This document shows, piece by piece, positions 29,880 to 40,398 of a stretch of 64,000 bases of DNA. Position numbers and translations under genes: made by a program. The stretch's first letter is position 1. Each line of letters starts with the position of its first letter. Below the pieces are notes generated by a model. That model was not told where the DNA came from. It did not search any database and worked only from the letters and a program-made list of their open reading frames with translations. This stretch comes from Sphingomonas phyllosphaerae 5.2 (GTDB lineage Bacteria; Pseudomonadota; Alphaproteobacteria; Sphingomonadales; Sphingomonadaceae), in the NCBI RefSeq assembly GCF_000419605.1, contig NZ_ATTI01000001.1, positions 657,501 to 721,500 on the forward strand, in the 5' to 3' direction.

Positions 29880-31016
29880 TTATCGCGCGGCAGGGACGGC
29901 GCCGCGCGGCGCGGCGGCGAGCCGACGTATCAGGTCGGTCTCCGCGGGGCGATACGGCGTGCCGTCACCGCGGAAGACCTCGTGGAACCAGATCGTCGGC
30001 TCCTCGAGCACATACGGCTTCTTCCAGCTGTCCCATGGCAGCCGCGTCTGCGTCTTGCCGTCGACGAAGCCCCAGTTGATCATCGCGACGTCGTAGCGCT
30101 TGCCGATCGGCAGCGATCCGTCGAAGGTCGATCCGTTGCCGCGCGCCATATATTCGGTGCACAGGATCGGGCGACCATAAGGCAGCAACTGCTTCACGCG
30201 CGCCTCGAACGTCTCCGGCCAGCTATAGTCGTGGAACGAGATCACGTCCGACTGGCGCAACTGCAGCGTCTCCATTGCGGTCAGCTTGCCGCCGGTCGGC
30301 GTCCAGTCGTCATGCTGCCACACGCCCGACGTCAGCGGCTGCGACGGGTCCGCGTCGCGTGCCCAAGTGAAGACCTGAGTCAGCAGCGCGCGGACGAGCG
30401 GCTCCTTGCCTTCCTGACCCCTATATTGGTCTGCGCCATTGTCGGGTTCGTTCCATACGTCCCAGCCGAGCACGCGCGGATCGTCCTTGAAGGCGCCCAC
30501 GACGCCTTGCACATACGCCTTGTAGGCGGGGTAGCGGCGCTTGTCGCGCAGGCCGGGGAGGCCTGGCCCCTGCACCCAGCCGGAATTGTGGACGCCGGGG
30601 ATCGGCGGGTGCTGTGGTCCGAGCTTCGGGTCCGGATCCCAGCAGCTGTCGAACAGCACGAACAGCGGCTTGATCCTGTGGCGCGCGGCGATCGTCAGGA
30701 ATTCGTCGATGCGGCGGCGGAAGCCCGCCGGGTCCTGCTGCCATAACTGGTCGTGCAGGAAGACGCGCATCGTGTTCATGCCGATGCCCTGTGCCCAGCC
30801 GAGCTCGCGATCGATGCGCTGCGGGTCCCAGCTTTCGGCCTGCCACATCTCCAGCTGGTTGATCGCCGAGGCGGGCGCGTAGTTCGCGCCGACCAGCCAC
30901 GGCTGCGCGCGATACCATGCCTTCGCCTGTGCCTCGCTCCAGCGTGCCCGCGCATCGGCGGGCAGCGCGGTCATCGCCGTCGCCGCGGCGAGCGCCGCCA
31001 GTAGCCGCTTGTTCAT
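29880..31016 (-). CDS. GH5-like glycoside hydrolase (cellulase/mannanase-type), secreted
   Basis: 378 residues with a signal peptide (MNKRLLAALAAATAMTALPADA). The TIM-barrel shows MNTMRVFLHDQLW early, the acid/base motif WNEPDN (Glu near residue 193), SFHDYSWPETF, and the nucleophile region CTEYMAR (Glu near 290), then MINWGFVDG. This order is that of clan GH-A enzymes close to GH5. Likely secreted to the periplasm or outside for plant-type polysaccharide breakdown. It converges with the YdcF-like gene and diverges from the GH43-like gene. Confidence 0.85.
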   Translation of the reverse strand: MNKRLLAALAAATAMTALPADARARWSEAQAKAWYRAQPWLVGANYAPASAINQLEMWQAESWDPQRIDRELGWAQGIGMNTMRVFLHDQLWQQDPAGFRRRIDEFLTIAARHRIKPLFVLFDSCWDPDPKLGPQHPPIPGVHNSGWVQGPGLPGLRDKRRYPAYKAYVQGVVGAFKDDPRVLGWDVWNEPDNGADQYRGQEGKEPLVRALLTQVFTWARDADPSQPLTSGVWQHDDWTPTGGKLTAMETLQLRQSDVISFHDYSWPETFEARVKQLLPYGRPILCTEYMARGNGSTFDGSLPIGKRYDVAMINWGFVDGKTQTRLPWDSWKKPYVLEEPTIWFHEVFRGDGTPYRPAETDLIRRLAAAPRGAVPAAR

Positions 31017-31114
31017 CCCATCCTCCGTGTTCGTTGCGGCGGATTATGGCCACCGCGGCATGCTTTGCAAACTCAACTCTCGGCAAAATGAAGAAATTGT
31101 CGTATCATTCCCGT

Positions 31115-32083
31115 ATGATCCGCTTCCGCTTCCTTTCCGCCGCCCTGCTGCTCGCCGTCGGCACCGTACCGGCGCTGGCCGACAATCCGCAGTTCCAGGG
31201 CGCCGACCCGCACGCGATGATGGTCGATGGCGAGATGTGGGTATTCCCGACCGGCGGACCGGGCGGCAGCTGGGCGGCGGATCGGTTCGGCGCCTTCTCG
31301 TCGCGCGATCTGAAGACGTGGCGACCGCGCGGCGAACTGATCCGGCGTGACCAGATCGCGTGGATCGGTGCGGACGGCGCGCCGGAGCATTTCCTGTGGG
31401 CACCCGGGGCGGTGACGCGCGGGGGCAAATGGTATCTCTATTACTCGGTCGGGCCGCAGAACCCGACACCGAGCCGGATCGGCGTGGCGGTCGCGGATCG
31501 CCCCGGCGGGCCGTATCGCGATAGCGGGCGCCCGCTGGTGGTGGGTGGCAGCGGCTTCGAGGCGATCGACCCGATGGTCTATGTCGATCCGCGCAGCGAC
31601 AAGGCGTATCTCTACGCCGGCGGCAGCGCGGGCGCGAAGCTGCGGGTATGGGAACTCACCCCCGACATGGTCGGGCTGGCGCGCGAAGTGCCGGTGGCGA
31701 CGCCGCGCAATTTTACCGAGGGCGCGTTCATGCACCAGCGCAACGGCGTCTATTATCTCTCCTACAGCCATGGGCGCTTCAACGGCCCCGATTATTCCGT
31801 GCATTATGCGACCGGGACGTCGCCGACCGGGCCGTGGACGTATCGCGGCGCGATCCTGACCAGCGATGCGCGGCACAAGGGGCCGGGGCACCACAGCTTC
31901 GTGCGGACGCCGGGCGGCAAGTGGTTGATCGTCTATCATCGTTGGGAGCGCCCGCGGGGGCCGGCGCCGTTCGAGGGCGAGCGCCAGGTCGCGATCGACC
32001 GGGTGCGCTATGCCCGCGACGGGCGGATCCTGCCGGTACGGATGACCGATGGCGCGGCTGCGCCGACGCTGGCGGGCCGCTGA
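31115..32083 (+). CDS. GH43-like family glycoside hydrolase, secreted
   Basis: About 322 residues with a signal peptide (MIRFRFLSAALLLAVGTVPALA). The five-bladed propeller features of GH43 enzymes are visible: a catalytic Asp in GADPHAMMVDGEMWVFP, GGKWYLYYSVG, a second Asp in EAIDPMVYVD, and the acid Glu in FTEGAFMHQRNGVYYLSYS, then GPGHHSFVRTPGGKWLIVYH. GH43 members cleave arabinose- or xylose-containing side chains. An in-frame ATG at 31088 would add nine residues; neither start has a strong ribosome-binding site. Confidence 0.85.
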   Translation: MIRFRFLSAALLLAVGTVPALADNPQFQGADPHAMMVDGEMWVFPTGGPGGSWAADRFGAFSSRDLKTWRPRGELIRRDQIAWIGADGAPEHFLWAPGAVTRGGKWYLYYSVGPQNPTPSRIGVAVADRPGGPYRDSGRPLVVGGSGFEAIDPMVYVDPRSDKAYLYAGGSAGAKLRVWELTPDMVGLAREVPVATPRNFTEGAFMHQRNGVYYLSYSHGRFNGPDYSVHYATGTSPTGPWTYRGAILTSDARHKGPGHHSFVRTPGGKWLIVYHRWERPRGPAPFEGERQVAIDRVRYARDGRILPVRMTDGAAAPTLAGR

Positions 32084-32085
32084 AC

Positions 32086-33633
32086 TCAGTCCAGATCGCG
32101 CAGGTCGCGGCCGCGCGTCTCGCGGCCGAACCACGCGACCAGGATCAGCGCCAGCGCCGTCGGCAGCATCACCAGCAATGCCGCGCGTCCCATCGACAGC
32201 GCAATCCCGCCGATCGTGAGCGCCTGTGCCAGCAACCCGCCGCCTTTGGTGCACGCAGCGACCCACCCGGTCGCGCGCGCGCGGACGCGCAGCGGGAAGC
32301 TCTCCGCCGCGTAGGGCAGGACGATCGCGATGATGCCGTTGGTGCCGACGATCAGCAATGCGACCGGCAGCACCGGGCTGCCGCTGCCGGCCAGTTCCAG
32401 GCGCAGCACCAGCAGCAGCCCGGCGAGCGTCAGTGCGATCATCGTCGCCAGCGCCCCTTTGGTGCTCCAGCGGCTGTAGAGCAGCGCCGCGACGAACACC
32501 GTCGGGAAGGCGATCAGGGCGCTCTCCGCCAGCAAGCGGCTCGACACGCCGACCGAATGACCCTTCGCGACGAGATCGGCGGGCAGCCAGAGCAGCAACC
32601 CGAAATTGATGAGCCCCCACGACAGCGCGCACATGCTGAGCGCGGCGAGCTTGCCGTACAGCGCGACACCGGTCAGCGCGTGCGATCCGGTGCGCCGGGG
32701 CGGCGGGGGAGCGCTGCACACGGCGGTGGCGCCGAAGCGCCGCATCACCGCCTCGGCTTCCTCGACACGGCCGCGCGCGAGCAGGAACTTGGCCGATTCG
32801 GGGATCAGCGCGCCGAGCAGTACGAGGCTCAGCCCGGTCGGCAGGTTGGCGAGCCAGAGGATCCGCCAACCGAAGATGGGTTGCAGCACCGCCGAAAGGC
32901 CGCTCGCCGCGAAATAGCCGCCGACTGCCCCCAGCCCGCCGACGAGGACGAGGCTCCAGCCACGGTGGCGGCTGGGCATCATCTCGGCGAGCAGCGCGTA
33001 GGTGACGGGCAACATGCCGCCCGCCGCCGCGCCCATCATGAAGCACATCGCGATGTTCCACGCGAGGCTGGGCATCGCGCCGCAGATCGACGTACCCACG
33101 AACATCACCGCCGACAGGAGGATCGATGCCTTGCGTCCATAGACGTCGGCGATCCAGCCCCACAGCACCGAGCCGGTCACCGTGCCTGCCAATGCGAAGA
33201 ACGGCACCAGCGAGACCGTTTTCTTCGGTACGCCGTATTCGGAGATCATGCCGGGGACGGTGAAGCCCAGCGAGGCGGGCTTCATCACGTCGATGACCAG
33301 CGCGACCACCAGCACCGCCATCAGCCCCCAGTGCGCAGGCCCCAGCGCGGCATCTTCCGGCGCGGCGACGACGATGTCCGCGGCGGCCGCGCGCTGCGCC
33401 GCGACGTTGCGCGGGAGCAGGCCGTAAGCGGCGACGAGCGTACCCAGAACGATCAGCGCCATTCCGACGATCATCCCGGTATCCATCGGCATACCCGCCA
33501 GCCGGTAGTGCATGGCGCGCGCCATCGCGAACATCGGAAGGTGCGCGCACACCCCGATCGTCACCGCGATACAGCCGGCGACGAACGCCCAAACTGCCTG
33601 CCGGTCCGACAATGTGCTGTTCATCATCCCCAT
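32086..33633 (-). CDS. MFS transporter
   Basis: About 515 residues and roughly 12 hydrophobic segments. Sugar-porter/AAHS-type landmarks include GWIADVYGRKASILLS between helices 2 and 3, LLAEMMPSRHRGWSLVLVGG, and PESAKFLLARGRVEEAEAVMRRFG in the central loop. Its position next to two glycoside hydrolases suggests a sugar or related organic substrate. The start MGMMNSTLSD is preferred over the 536-residue version because AGGGGGAG precedes it by about 8 nt. It converges with the GH43-like gene, with 2 bp between the stop codons. Confidence 0.88.
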   Translation of the reverse strand: MGMMNSTLSDRQAVWAFVAGCIAVTIGVCAHLPMFAMARAMHYRLAGMPMDTGMIVGMALIVLGTLVAAYGLLPRNVAAQRAAAADIVVAAPEDAALGPAHWGLMAVLVVALVIDVMKPASLGFTVPGMISEYGVPKKTVSLVPFFALAGTVTGSVLWGWIADVYGRKASILLSAVMFVGTSICGAMPSLAWNIAMCFMMGAAAGGMLPVTYALLAEMMPSRHRGWSLVLVGGLGAVGGYFAASGLSAVLQPIFGWRILWLANLPTGLSLVLLGALIPESAKFLLARGRVEEAEAVMRRFGATAVCSAPPPPRRTGSHALTGVALYGKLAALSMCALSWGLINFGLLLWLPADLVAKGHSVGVSSRLLAESALIAFPTVFVAALLYSRWSTKGALATMIALTLAGLLLVLRLELAGSGSPVLPVALLIVGTNGIIAIVLPYAAESFPLRVRARATGWVAACTKGGGLLAQALTIGGIALSMGRAALLVMLPTALALILVAWFGRETRGRDLRDLD

Positions 33634-34136
33634 CGTCGCACGGCTCCCCCTGCGACAACGATAGCAGCATCGCGCGGCGGGGTGGAAGCGTCGCAAGGCG
33701 GCGCGTCGGGTCGACGGATACAGGGGGCCAGCTAGCGGGGAAGGGAGCGATCGACCCCGTCAGGATCGCAGAGGGGTAGCGAAATCCGCGGCAGGCGAGG
33801 GCCGCAGCGACGGGATCAGCTTATGATCCGCCAGTAACGCACGCACGAGGCGGACCGATCGCCAGCTTTATACTGCGCCACGCGTCTGATCAGGTCCGCG
33901 GACACGCCGACCTTCACTCGTGCCCGATAAGGGCTATCCGAGATGTGGCGCCAGCGGCCCGTCCCGCCTGTGGAGAGCAAAAGCGATACTGAAGGTCACG
34001 TTCTGGAGGCGCCGTTCGAACGGTCTAACGCGCTGATGCAAGTCGCCCGCGGCCATCCCGAGGAGGAGGACTTTCTCGCCCTCCGCCTTGCAGGGTCGCT
34101 GGCTGCGCAGGCGGTGCATATCGCCGGACATGCACC
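33634..34136. other. Mostly gene-free stretch upstream of the MFS gene
   Basis: About 500 bp. On the minus strand one short frame ends at 33816 and reads HISDSPYRARVKVGVSADLI and onwards for roughly 50 codons without a standard start; it may be a small gene or a fragment, but it matches no known family. The rest shows no features. Confidence 0.4.
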
Positions 34137-35486
<1,350 letters not shown>

Positions 35487-35487
35487 G

Positions 35488-35979
35488 TTATTCGACGACC
35501 ACCAGCGGCTGGTCGAACTCGACCGGCTGGCCGTTATCGACCAGGATCGCCTTCACGACGCCAGCGGAGGGGGCGATGATCGGGTTCATGACCTTCATCG
35601 CCTCGACGATCAGCAGCGTGTCGCCGGCGGCGACGCTTTGCCCGATGGTCGAGAATGGCTTCGCACCGGGCTCGGCGGCGAGATAGACGGTGCCGACCAT
35701 CGGCGAGCGTACCGCGTTCGCGTCCGACGCGGCGGACGGGCCGGCGACGTCGACCTGCGGCGGCGCAGCTGTAGCGGGCGCGGCGGCGAGCGGCGCGGGC
35801 GCGTAATGCATCGCCGGCGCGGCGTTGATCGCGGCGGCCTTGCGCGCGACGCGGATCTTGCGATCGCCGTCCTCGACCTCGATTTCGGTCAGCTGCGTGG
35901 TATCGAGCAGCTCGGCCAGCTGGCGGACCAGCTCGACGTCGACCTGCATCGCGCCGCTGTTGTGAGAGATGTCAGCCAT
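35488..35979 (-). CDS. accB: Acetyl-CoA carboxylase, biotin carboxyl carrier protein
   Basis: 163 residues. The N-terminal helical part ([29 protein letters not shown]) is followed by an Ala/Pro-rich linker and the biotinyl domain from [10 protein letters not shown], with the biotin lysine in EAMKVMNP and the C-terminal strand FDQPLVVVE. Start at MADISHNSG. It sits between aroQ (37 bp upstream) and accC. Confidence 0.97.
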   Translation of the reverse strand: MADISHNSGAMQVDVELVRQLAELLDTTQLTEIEVEDGDRKIRVARKAAAINAAPAMHYAPAPLAAAPATAAPPQVDVAGPSAASDANAVRSPMVGTVYLAAEPGAKPFSTIGQSVAAGDTLLIVEAMKVMNPIIAPSAGVVKAILVDNGQPVEFDQPLVVVE

Positions 35980-36016
35980 GCAACCCCAATTTCCCTGACT
36001 TAGGGCGCGCCTCCTG

Positions 36017-36451
36017 TCAGAAGCGGGCCGCGGCTTCAAGCGCGAGCTGGTACGACAGAGCGCCGAACCCGGCGATCGTGCCTTTTGCAGCACGCCCGAC
36101 GAACGAGACGTGACGGAATTCCTCGCGCAGGTGCGGGTTGGACAGATGCACCTCGATCACCGGCGTGCGGATCGCCTTGATCGCGTCGTGCACCGCCACC
36201 GACGTGTGCGTGAAGGCGGCGGCGTTCAGGATCACGGCGCGCGCGTCGTGTGCCTGCGCCTCGTGCAGCCAGTCGACCAGATGTCCTTCGTGGTTGGACT
36301 GACGCATGTCGATGGACAGACCCAGTTCGCGCGCCCGATCCTCCAGGGCCCCGGCGATATCGTCGAGCGTGTCATGGCCATAGATCTCCGGCTCGCGCGT
36401 GCCGAGCAGGTTGAGGTTCGGGCCGTTCAGGACGTAGACGGTGTCGGTCAT
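36017..36451 (-). CDS. aroQ: 3-dehydroquinate dehydratase, type II
   Basis: Third step of the shikimate pathway, 3-dehydroquinate to 3-dehydroshikimate. 144 residues, typical of the dodecameric type II enzyme. The N-terminal block [19 protein letters not shown] contains the catalytic Arg and Tyr, followed by [21 protein letters not shown] and the histidine block [15 protein letters not shown]. The start [10 protein letters not shown] is chosen over an upstream in-frame ATG at 36487. First gene of the aroQ-accB-accC run and divergent from thiSG. Confidence 0.97.
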   Translation of the reverse strand: MTDTVYVLNGPNLNLLGTREPEIYGHDTLDDIAGALEDRARELGLSIDMRQSNHEGHLVDWLHEAQAHDARAVILNAAAFTHTSVAVHDAIKAIRTPVIEVHLSNPHLREEFRHVSFVGRAAKGTIAGFGALSYQLALEAAARF

Positions 36452-36515
36452 TGTGGGCACCATCGCACCCTGCGCCGTCCTGCGCAACGTTGCCCCGTCG
36501 CGCCTACGCGCCTAA

Positions 36516-37550
36516 ATGGCAGGCATGGCACATACCGACGGCACCATCACCATTTCCGTGAACGGCGAGCACAAGCGCGTGACCGCCGGGATCACCATCG
36601 CCGAACTGGCGCAATCGTTGGGGCTGGTTCCCGAGAAGGTAGCGGTGGAACGCAACCTTGAGGTCGTGCCGCGCTCCACGCTGGCGCAGGTGACGGTGGA
36701 GGACGGCGACGAACTGGAGATCGTCCACTTCGTCGGCGGCGGCGACCATCCGGTCGCGGCGGATCCGATGGCCTCGACCGCGGACGATAGCTGGACGGTC
36801 GCGGGCCGCACCTTCCGCTCAAGGTTGATCGTCGGGACCGGCAAGTACAAGGATTTCGCGCAGAACGCGGCGGCAGTCGCGGCATCGGGGGCCGAGATCG
36901 TCACCGTGGCGGTGCGCCGCGTGAACGTCAGCGACCCGAACGCGCCGATGCTGACCGACTATATCGACCCGAAGAAGGTGACGTATCTGCCCAATACGGC
37001 AGGTTGTTTCACCGCCGAGGACGCGATCCGCACGCTGCGGCTGGCGCGCGAGGCGGGCGGCTGGGACCTGGTGAAGCTGGAGGTGCTGGGCGAGGCGCGG
37101 ACGCTGTACCCCAACATGCGCGAGACGCTGACCGCAACCGAGGTGCTCGTGCGTGAGGGATTCAAGCCGATGGTCTATTGCGTCGACGATCCGATCGCGG
37201 CGAAGCAGCTGGAAGAGGCGGGCGCAGTGGCGATCATGCCGCTGGGCGCGCCGATCGGATCGGGGCTGGGCATCCAGAACCAGGTGACGATCCGGCTCAT
37301 CGTCGAGGGGGCGGGCGTGCCCGTGCTGGTCGATGCCGGCGTTGGCCAGGCGAGCGACGCGGCGGTGGCGATGGAGCTGGGCTGCGACGGCGTGCTGATG
37401 AACACCGCCATCGCCGAGGCGAAGGACCCGGTGCTGATGGCGGCGGCGATGAAGGCCGCGGTCGAGGGCGGACGGATGAGTTACCGCGCCGGCCGGATGG
37501 GCAAGCGCCGCTATGCCGATCCGTCCAGCCCGCTGTCCGGATTGATCTGA
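36516..37550 (+). CDS. thiSG: ThiS-ThiG fusion: sulfur carrier and thiazole synthase
   Basis: A 344-residue fusion for thiamine thiazole formation. Residues about 10-75 are ThiS ([15 protein letters not shown] ... [16 protein letters not shown]), ending in the Gly-Gly that would be thiocarboxylated, here followed directly by a short linker. From about residue 88 it is ThiG ([33 protein letters not shown], with the Schiff-base Lys in [35 protein letters not shown]). Starts at 36516 or at the second ATG 36525. No TPP riboswitch fits in the 64-bp divergent gap to aroQ. Confidence 0.95.
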   Translation: MAGMAHTDGTITISVNGEHKRVTAGITIAELAQSLGLVPEKVAVERNLEVVPRSTLAQVTVEDGDELEIVHFVGGGDHPVAADPMASTADDSWTVAGRTFRSRLIVGTGKYKDFAQNAAAVAASGAEIVTVAVRRVNVSDPNAPMLTDYIDPKKVTYLPNTAGCFTAEDAIRTLRLAREAGGWDLVKLEVLGEARTLYPNMRETLTATEVLVREGFKPMVYCVDDPIAAKQLEEAGAVAIMPLGAPIGSGLGIQNQVTIRLIVEGAGVPVLVDAGVGQASDAAVAMELGCDGVLMNTAIAEAKDPVLMAAAMKAAVEGGRMSYRAGRMGKRRYADPSSPLSGLI

Positions 37551-37573
37551 GGCAAGAGAATCGACGTGGCGGC

Positions 37574-37598
37574 GGAACCGCGTTGTTGCAGCACCGTT
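37574..37598 (+). promoter_or_regulatory. Sigma-EcfG-type promoter upstream of csbD-like gene
   Basis: GGAAC at 37574-37578 and CGTT at 37595-37598 are separated by 16 nt, matching the alphaproteobacterial general-stress promoter (GGAAC-N16/17-CGTT). It lies about 36 nt before the csbD-like start codon, the right distance for a short leader. Confidence 0.75.
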
Positions 37599-37633
37599 CT
37601 GTCATCACAGGGTTTTACTTGAGGAGATCGACG

Positions 37634-37816
37634 ATGGGCGAGCTGACCGACAAGATCAAGGGCAATGTCAACGAAGCTATCGGCAAGGCCAAGGAGGCCC
37701 TCGGCACCCATACCGATAATGCCGATCTTGCTGCCGAGGGCAAGGCCCAGCAGGTCGAAGGCAAGGGCGAGCAGGTAAAGGGTAAGGTCAAGGGCGCGCT
37801 CGGCGACGACATCTGA
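37634..37816 (+). CDS. CsbD-family stress protein
   Basis: 60 residues: MGELTDKIKGNVNEAIGKAKE, then a hydrophilic Lys/Glu/Gly-rich tail (QQVEGKGEQVKGKVKGALGDD). This is the CsbD family (PF05532), small hydrophilic proteins induced by general stress; molecular role unclear. A GAGGAG ribosome-binding site lies 8 nt upstream, a sigma-EcfG-type promoter before it and a terminator after it, so it is a monocistronic stress gene. Confidence 0.93.
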   Translation: MGELTDKIKGNVNEAIGKAKEALGTHTDNADLAAEGKAQQVEGKGEQVKGKVKGALGDDI

Positions 37817-37839
37817 TCGACTGTACCTGACGAAGAATT

Positions 37840-37876
37840 GGGACTGCCCCGGTGCGCCGGGGTGGTCCCTTTCTTC
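37840..37876 (+). terminator. Rho-independent terminator of the csbD-like gene
   Basis: Long hairpin GGGAC-TG-CCCCGG / CCGGGG-TG-GTCCC with a TGCG loop (37840-37869), followed by TTTCTT. It begins 23 nt after the stop codon. Confidence 0.85.
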
Positions 37877-38117
37877 ATTTGGTAGGTAATCTCCTCAGGC
37901 CGAGCAGCGGCGGGCAACTCCGCTTTTAATATTCCACTCTACATGTGTGGGCGGGGATAGTCGTGGTTGCGGGCGCAGCGACACAAATCACGGCGCCCTG
38001 ATCCTGCTCGCGATTGTGTCGTTTCGCGGACATGACGTAACGCTGCACAACCGGGCGGACGACGGTCGCCCACTTTCGATCGGACCGCGGCGTACGGCGA
38101 TCGGGAAGCCGGCGCGT

Positions 38118-38708
38118 CTAACGTCCGCTCCACAACCCCGCGCCCACGGCGATCGCCGTCGCAGCCAGCACCATCGCGGCGATCATCAGTGCGCCGTCAC
38201 GGACCGTGATCGCCAACCCGAACGCCGCGATCGCCAGCATCGGTGCGGTCGTGGCGAGCGGCAGCAATTCCAGCGGCGGCACCGCGCACGCCAGCAGTAT
38301 CACCCCGATGGCTGCGGCGCGCACGAACGGCGGGTTGGTGAGAACCGGCAGCCGGCCATGGAAGCAACGATCCATGAACCGTGCGACGCCGCGCGTCTTC
38401 GCGACCGCCTTCCGTGCCTTGTCCGCGCCGATCGCGCGGCGTCTCACGAAGCCGGGCAGCCACAGATGCTCGCGCCCGAGCGCCATCTGGACCGCGACCA
38501 GTGCGATCACCAGCGCCATCGCGGTCGGCAGGCCGGGGATGCTGCCGATCGGCGAGATGTCGATCAGCGGCATGACGATCAGGAACGGTCCGAAACCGCG
38601 ACTGCCGAGCGCCTCCACGACGTCACCCACCGCGACCTCGTCGTTCGTCTTCGCAAGTTCCTCAATCGCGTCGAGGATGTCGCCGACACTATGTGGTTCG
38701 TCCGCCAT
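38118..38708 (-). CDS. ExoD-family membrane protein
   Basis: 196 residues. A hydrophilic N-terminus (SVGDILDAIEELAKTNDEVAVGDVVEALGSRGFGPFLIVMPLID) is followed by hydrophobic segments and the motif PGLPTAMALVIALVAVQMALG, all features of the ExoD family (PF06055), named for a Rhizobium exopolysaccharide mutant; biochemical function unknown. Located in the inner membrane. Lies 25 bp downstream of the ThDP-enzyme gene on the same strand, so probably cotranscribed. Confidence 0.9.
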   Translation of the reverse strand: MADEPHSVGDILDAIEELAKTNDEVAVGDVVEALGSRGFGPFLIVMPLIDISPIGSIPGLPTAMALVIALVAVQMALGREHLWLPGFVRRRAIGADKARKAVAKTRGVARFMDRCFHGRLPVLTNPPFVRAAAIGVILLACAVPPLELLPLATTAPMLAIAAFGLAITVRDGALMIAAMVLAATAIAVGAGLWSGR

Positions 38709-38733
38709 CGATATGGTGAACCCGTGTGCGCGC

Positions 38734-40380
38734 CTAGCGGTTGCGTAGCGCCGACAACGTCGTGGCGGGGGTGATCTGCTCGATATCGGTCCGGCAGTGG
38801 AGCAGGCGTACGCCCGACCCGGCCAGTAGTCGATCGAGCGCGGGTGCGAAGTCGGCGGTGTGCTCGACCGTCTCGGCGGTGGCGCCATAGGCCCGTGCGA
38901 GCGCGGCGAAGTCGGGATTGCGGAGCCGAGTCGCGGCCGGGCGGCCGGGATATTCGCGTTCCTGATGCATGCGGATCGTGCCGTAGGTGCCATTGTCGAC
39001 CACCACGACCAACAGGTCCACCTCGTGCTGGAGCGCGGTCGCGAGTTCCTGCCCGTTCATCAGGAAATCGCCGTCTCCGGCCACCGCGACGACGCTGCGG
39101 CCGGGGCGGCGCAGCGCGGCGGCGATCGCGGCGGGCAGGCCGTAGCCCATCGCGCCAGCGGTCGGCGCGAGCTGCGTCCCCGGTCCGGCATACTGCCAGT
39201 AACGGTGCCACCAGCCCGAGAAATTCCCCGCGCCGTTGCAGATGATCGTGTCGGCGGGCAGCGCGGCCTGCATCGCGGCGACGCACGGCGCGAGATCGAG
39301 TGCGACGCCGTCGCGTGGGCGCGGCGTACGCCACGCCTCGAAAGCGGCGCGCGCCTCCTCGGCATGCGGATGTGCGGGCCCGTCGAGTGGGACGAGCGCC
39401 TCGGCGAACTCGGCCATCCCGGCGCAGATCGCGAGATCGGTGGCGTAGACGCGGTGCAGCTCTTCGGGATCGGGATGTACGTGCACCAGCCGCTGCCCCG
39501 GATGGTCGGGACGGACCAGCGCATAGCCATCGGTCGTTGCCTCGCCGAGTCGCGCGCCCACGACCAGCAGCAGGTCGGCGGTGCGGACCCGTTCGAGAAG
39601 CGCGGGGTTGGGACCGTAGCCGAGGTTGCCGGCATAGGCCGGGCAGTCGTTGGCGATCGCGTCCTGCCGACGGAACGCGGCGGCCACCGGCACCCCCGCG
39701 CGCGTCGCCCAGTCGGCAAAGGCGGTGGCGGCAGTCACGTCCCAGCCGGCGCCGCCAACGATCGCGAGTGGATTTTCGGCGGTGGCGAGCAGATCACGCA
39801 GGCGGTCGAGCGTGTCGGAGTCGACGTCCTGGCGCGCGCGCTCGATCCGCGGCCGGTCGACCGCTTCGACGGTGTCGAGCAGCATGTCCTCGGGCAGTGC
39901 GAGCACCACCGGGCCGGGGCGGCCGTTCATCGCGGTGGCATAGGCGCGGGCGACATATTCGGGGATGCGTCGCGCATCGTCGATCCGTGCCGCCCATTTG
40001 CACAGCGGCCCGAACATCGCCGCGAAATCGACCTCCTGAAACGCCTCGCGATCGCGCGTGCCGCGATCGACGTCGCCGATGAACAGGATCATCGGTTGCG
40101 AATCCTGCATCGCGACATGCACGCCGATCGATGCGTTGGTGGCGCCCGGCCCGCGCGTGACGAACGCCACGCCGGGGCGGTGGGTCAGCGTGCCGTCGGC
40201 GCAGGCCATAAACGCCGCGCCGCCCTCCTGCCGGCACGTAACCACCTGGATCGCCGGCGTGTCGTGCAGCGCATCGAGCACGGCGAGGAAGCTTTCCCCC
40301 GGCACGGTGAACACCCGGTCGCAGCCTTGTGCGACGAGCTGGTCTACGAGCAGGCGGCCGCCGGTGCGTGGGTTGGTCAT
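38734..40380 (-). CDS. Thiamine-diphosphate-dependent enzyme, acetolactate synthase-like
   Basis: 548 residues in the three-domain layout of the pyruvate oxidase/acetolactate synthase superfamily. The catalytic Glu is in TVPGESFL (about residue 29), the central domain contains NPLAIVGGAGWDVT, and the ThDP-Mg motif is GDGDFLMNGQELATAL...VVDNGTYG. There is no accompanying ilvN regulatory subunit, so a role in branched-chain synthesis is unlikely; such stand-alone homologues decarboxylate or ligate 2-oxo acids. The start ATG is at 40378-40380; longer in-frame versions overlap the divergent gene. Confidence 0.85.
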   Translation of the reverse strand: MTNPRTGGRLLVDQLVAQGCDRVFTVPGESFLAVLDALHDTPAIQVVTCRQEGGAAFMACADGTLTHRPGVAFVTRGPGATNASIGVHVAMQDSQPMILFIGDVDRGTRDREAFQEVDFAAMFGPLCKWAARIDDARRIPEYVARAYATAMNGRPGPVVLALPEDMLLDTVEAVDRPRIERARQDVDSDTLDRLRDLLATAENPLAIVGGAGWDVTAATAFADWATRAGVPVAAAFRRQDAIANDCPAYAGNLGYGPNPALLERVRTADLLLVVGARLGEATTDGYALVRPDHPGQRLVHVHPDPEELHRVYATDLAICAGMAEFAEALVPLDGPAHPHAEEARAAFEAWRTPRPRDGVALDLAPCVAAMQAALPADTIICNGAGNFSGWWHRYWQYAGPGTQLAPTAGAMGYGLPAAIAAALRRPGRSVVAVAGDGDFLMNGQELATALQHEVDLLVVVVDNGTYGTIRMHQEREYPGRPAATRLRNPDFAALARAYGATAETVEHTADFAPALDRLLAGSGVRLLHCRTDIEQITPATTLSALRNR

Positions 40381-40398
40381 GGCCCATTGATATGACGC

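Noticed and set aside
31073..33670. 865-codon minus-strand frame across the GH43-like and MFS region
   Set aside because: Out of frame with the MFS gene and antisense to the GH43-like gene; no domain recognised.
36452..36515. TPP riboswitch before thiSG
   Set aside because: The divergent gap is only 64 bp and lacks the conserved THI-box core.
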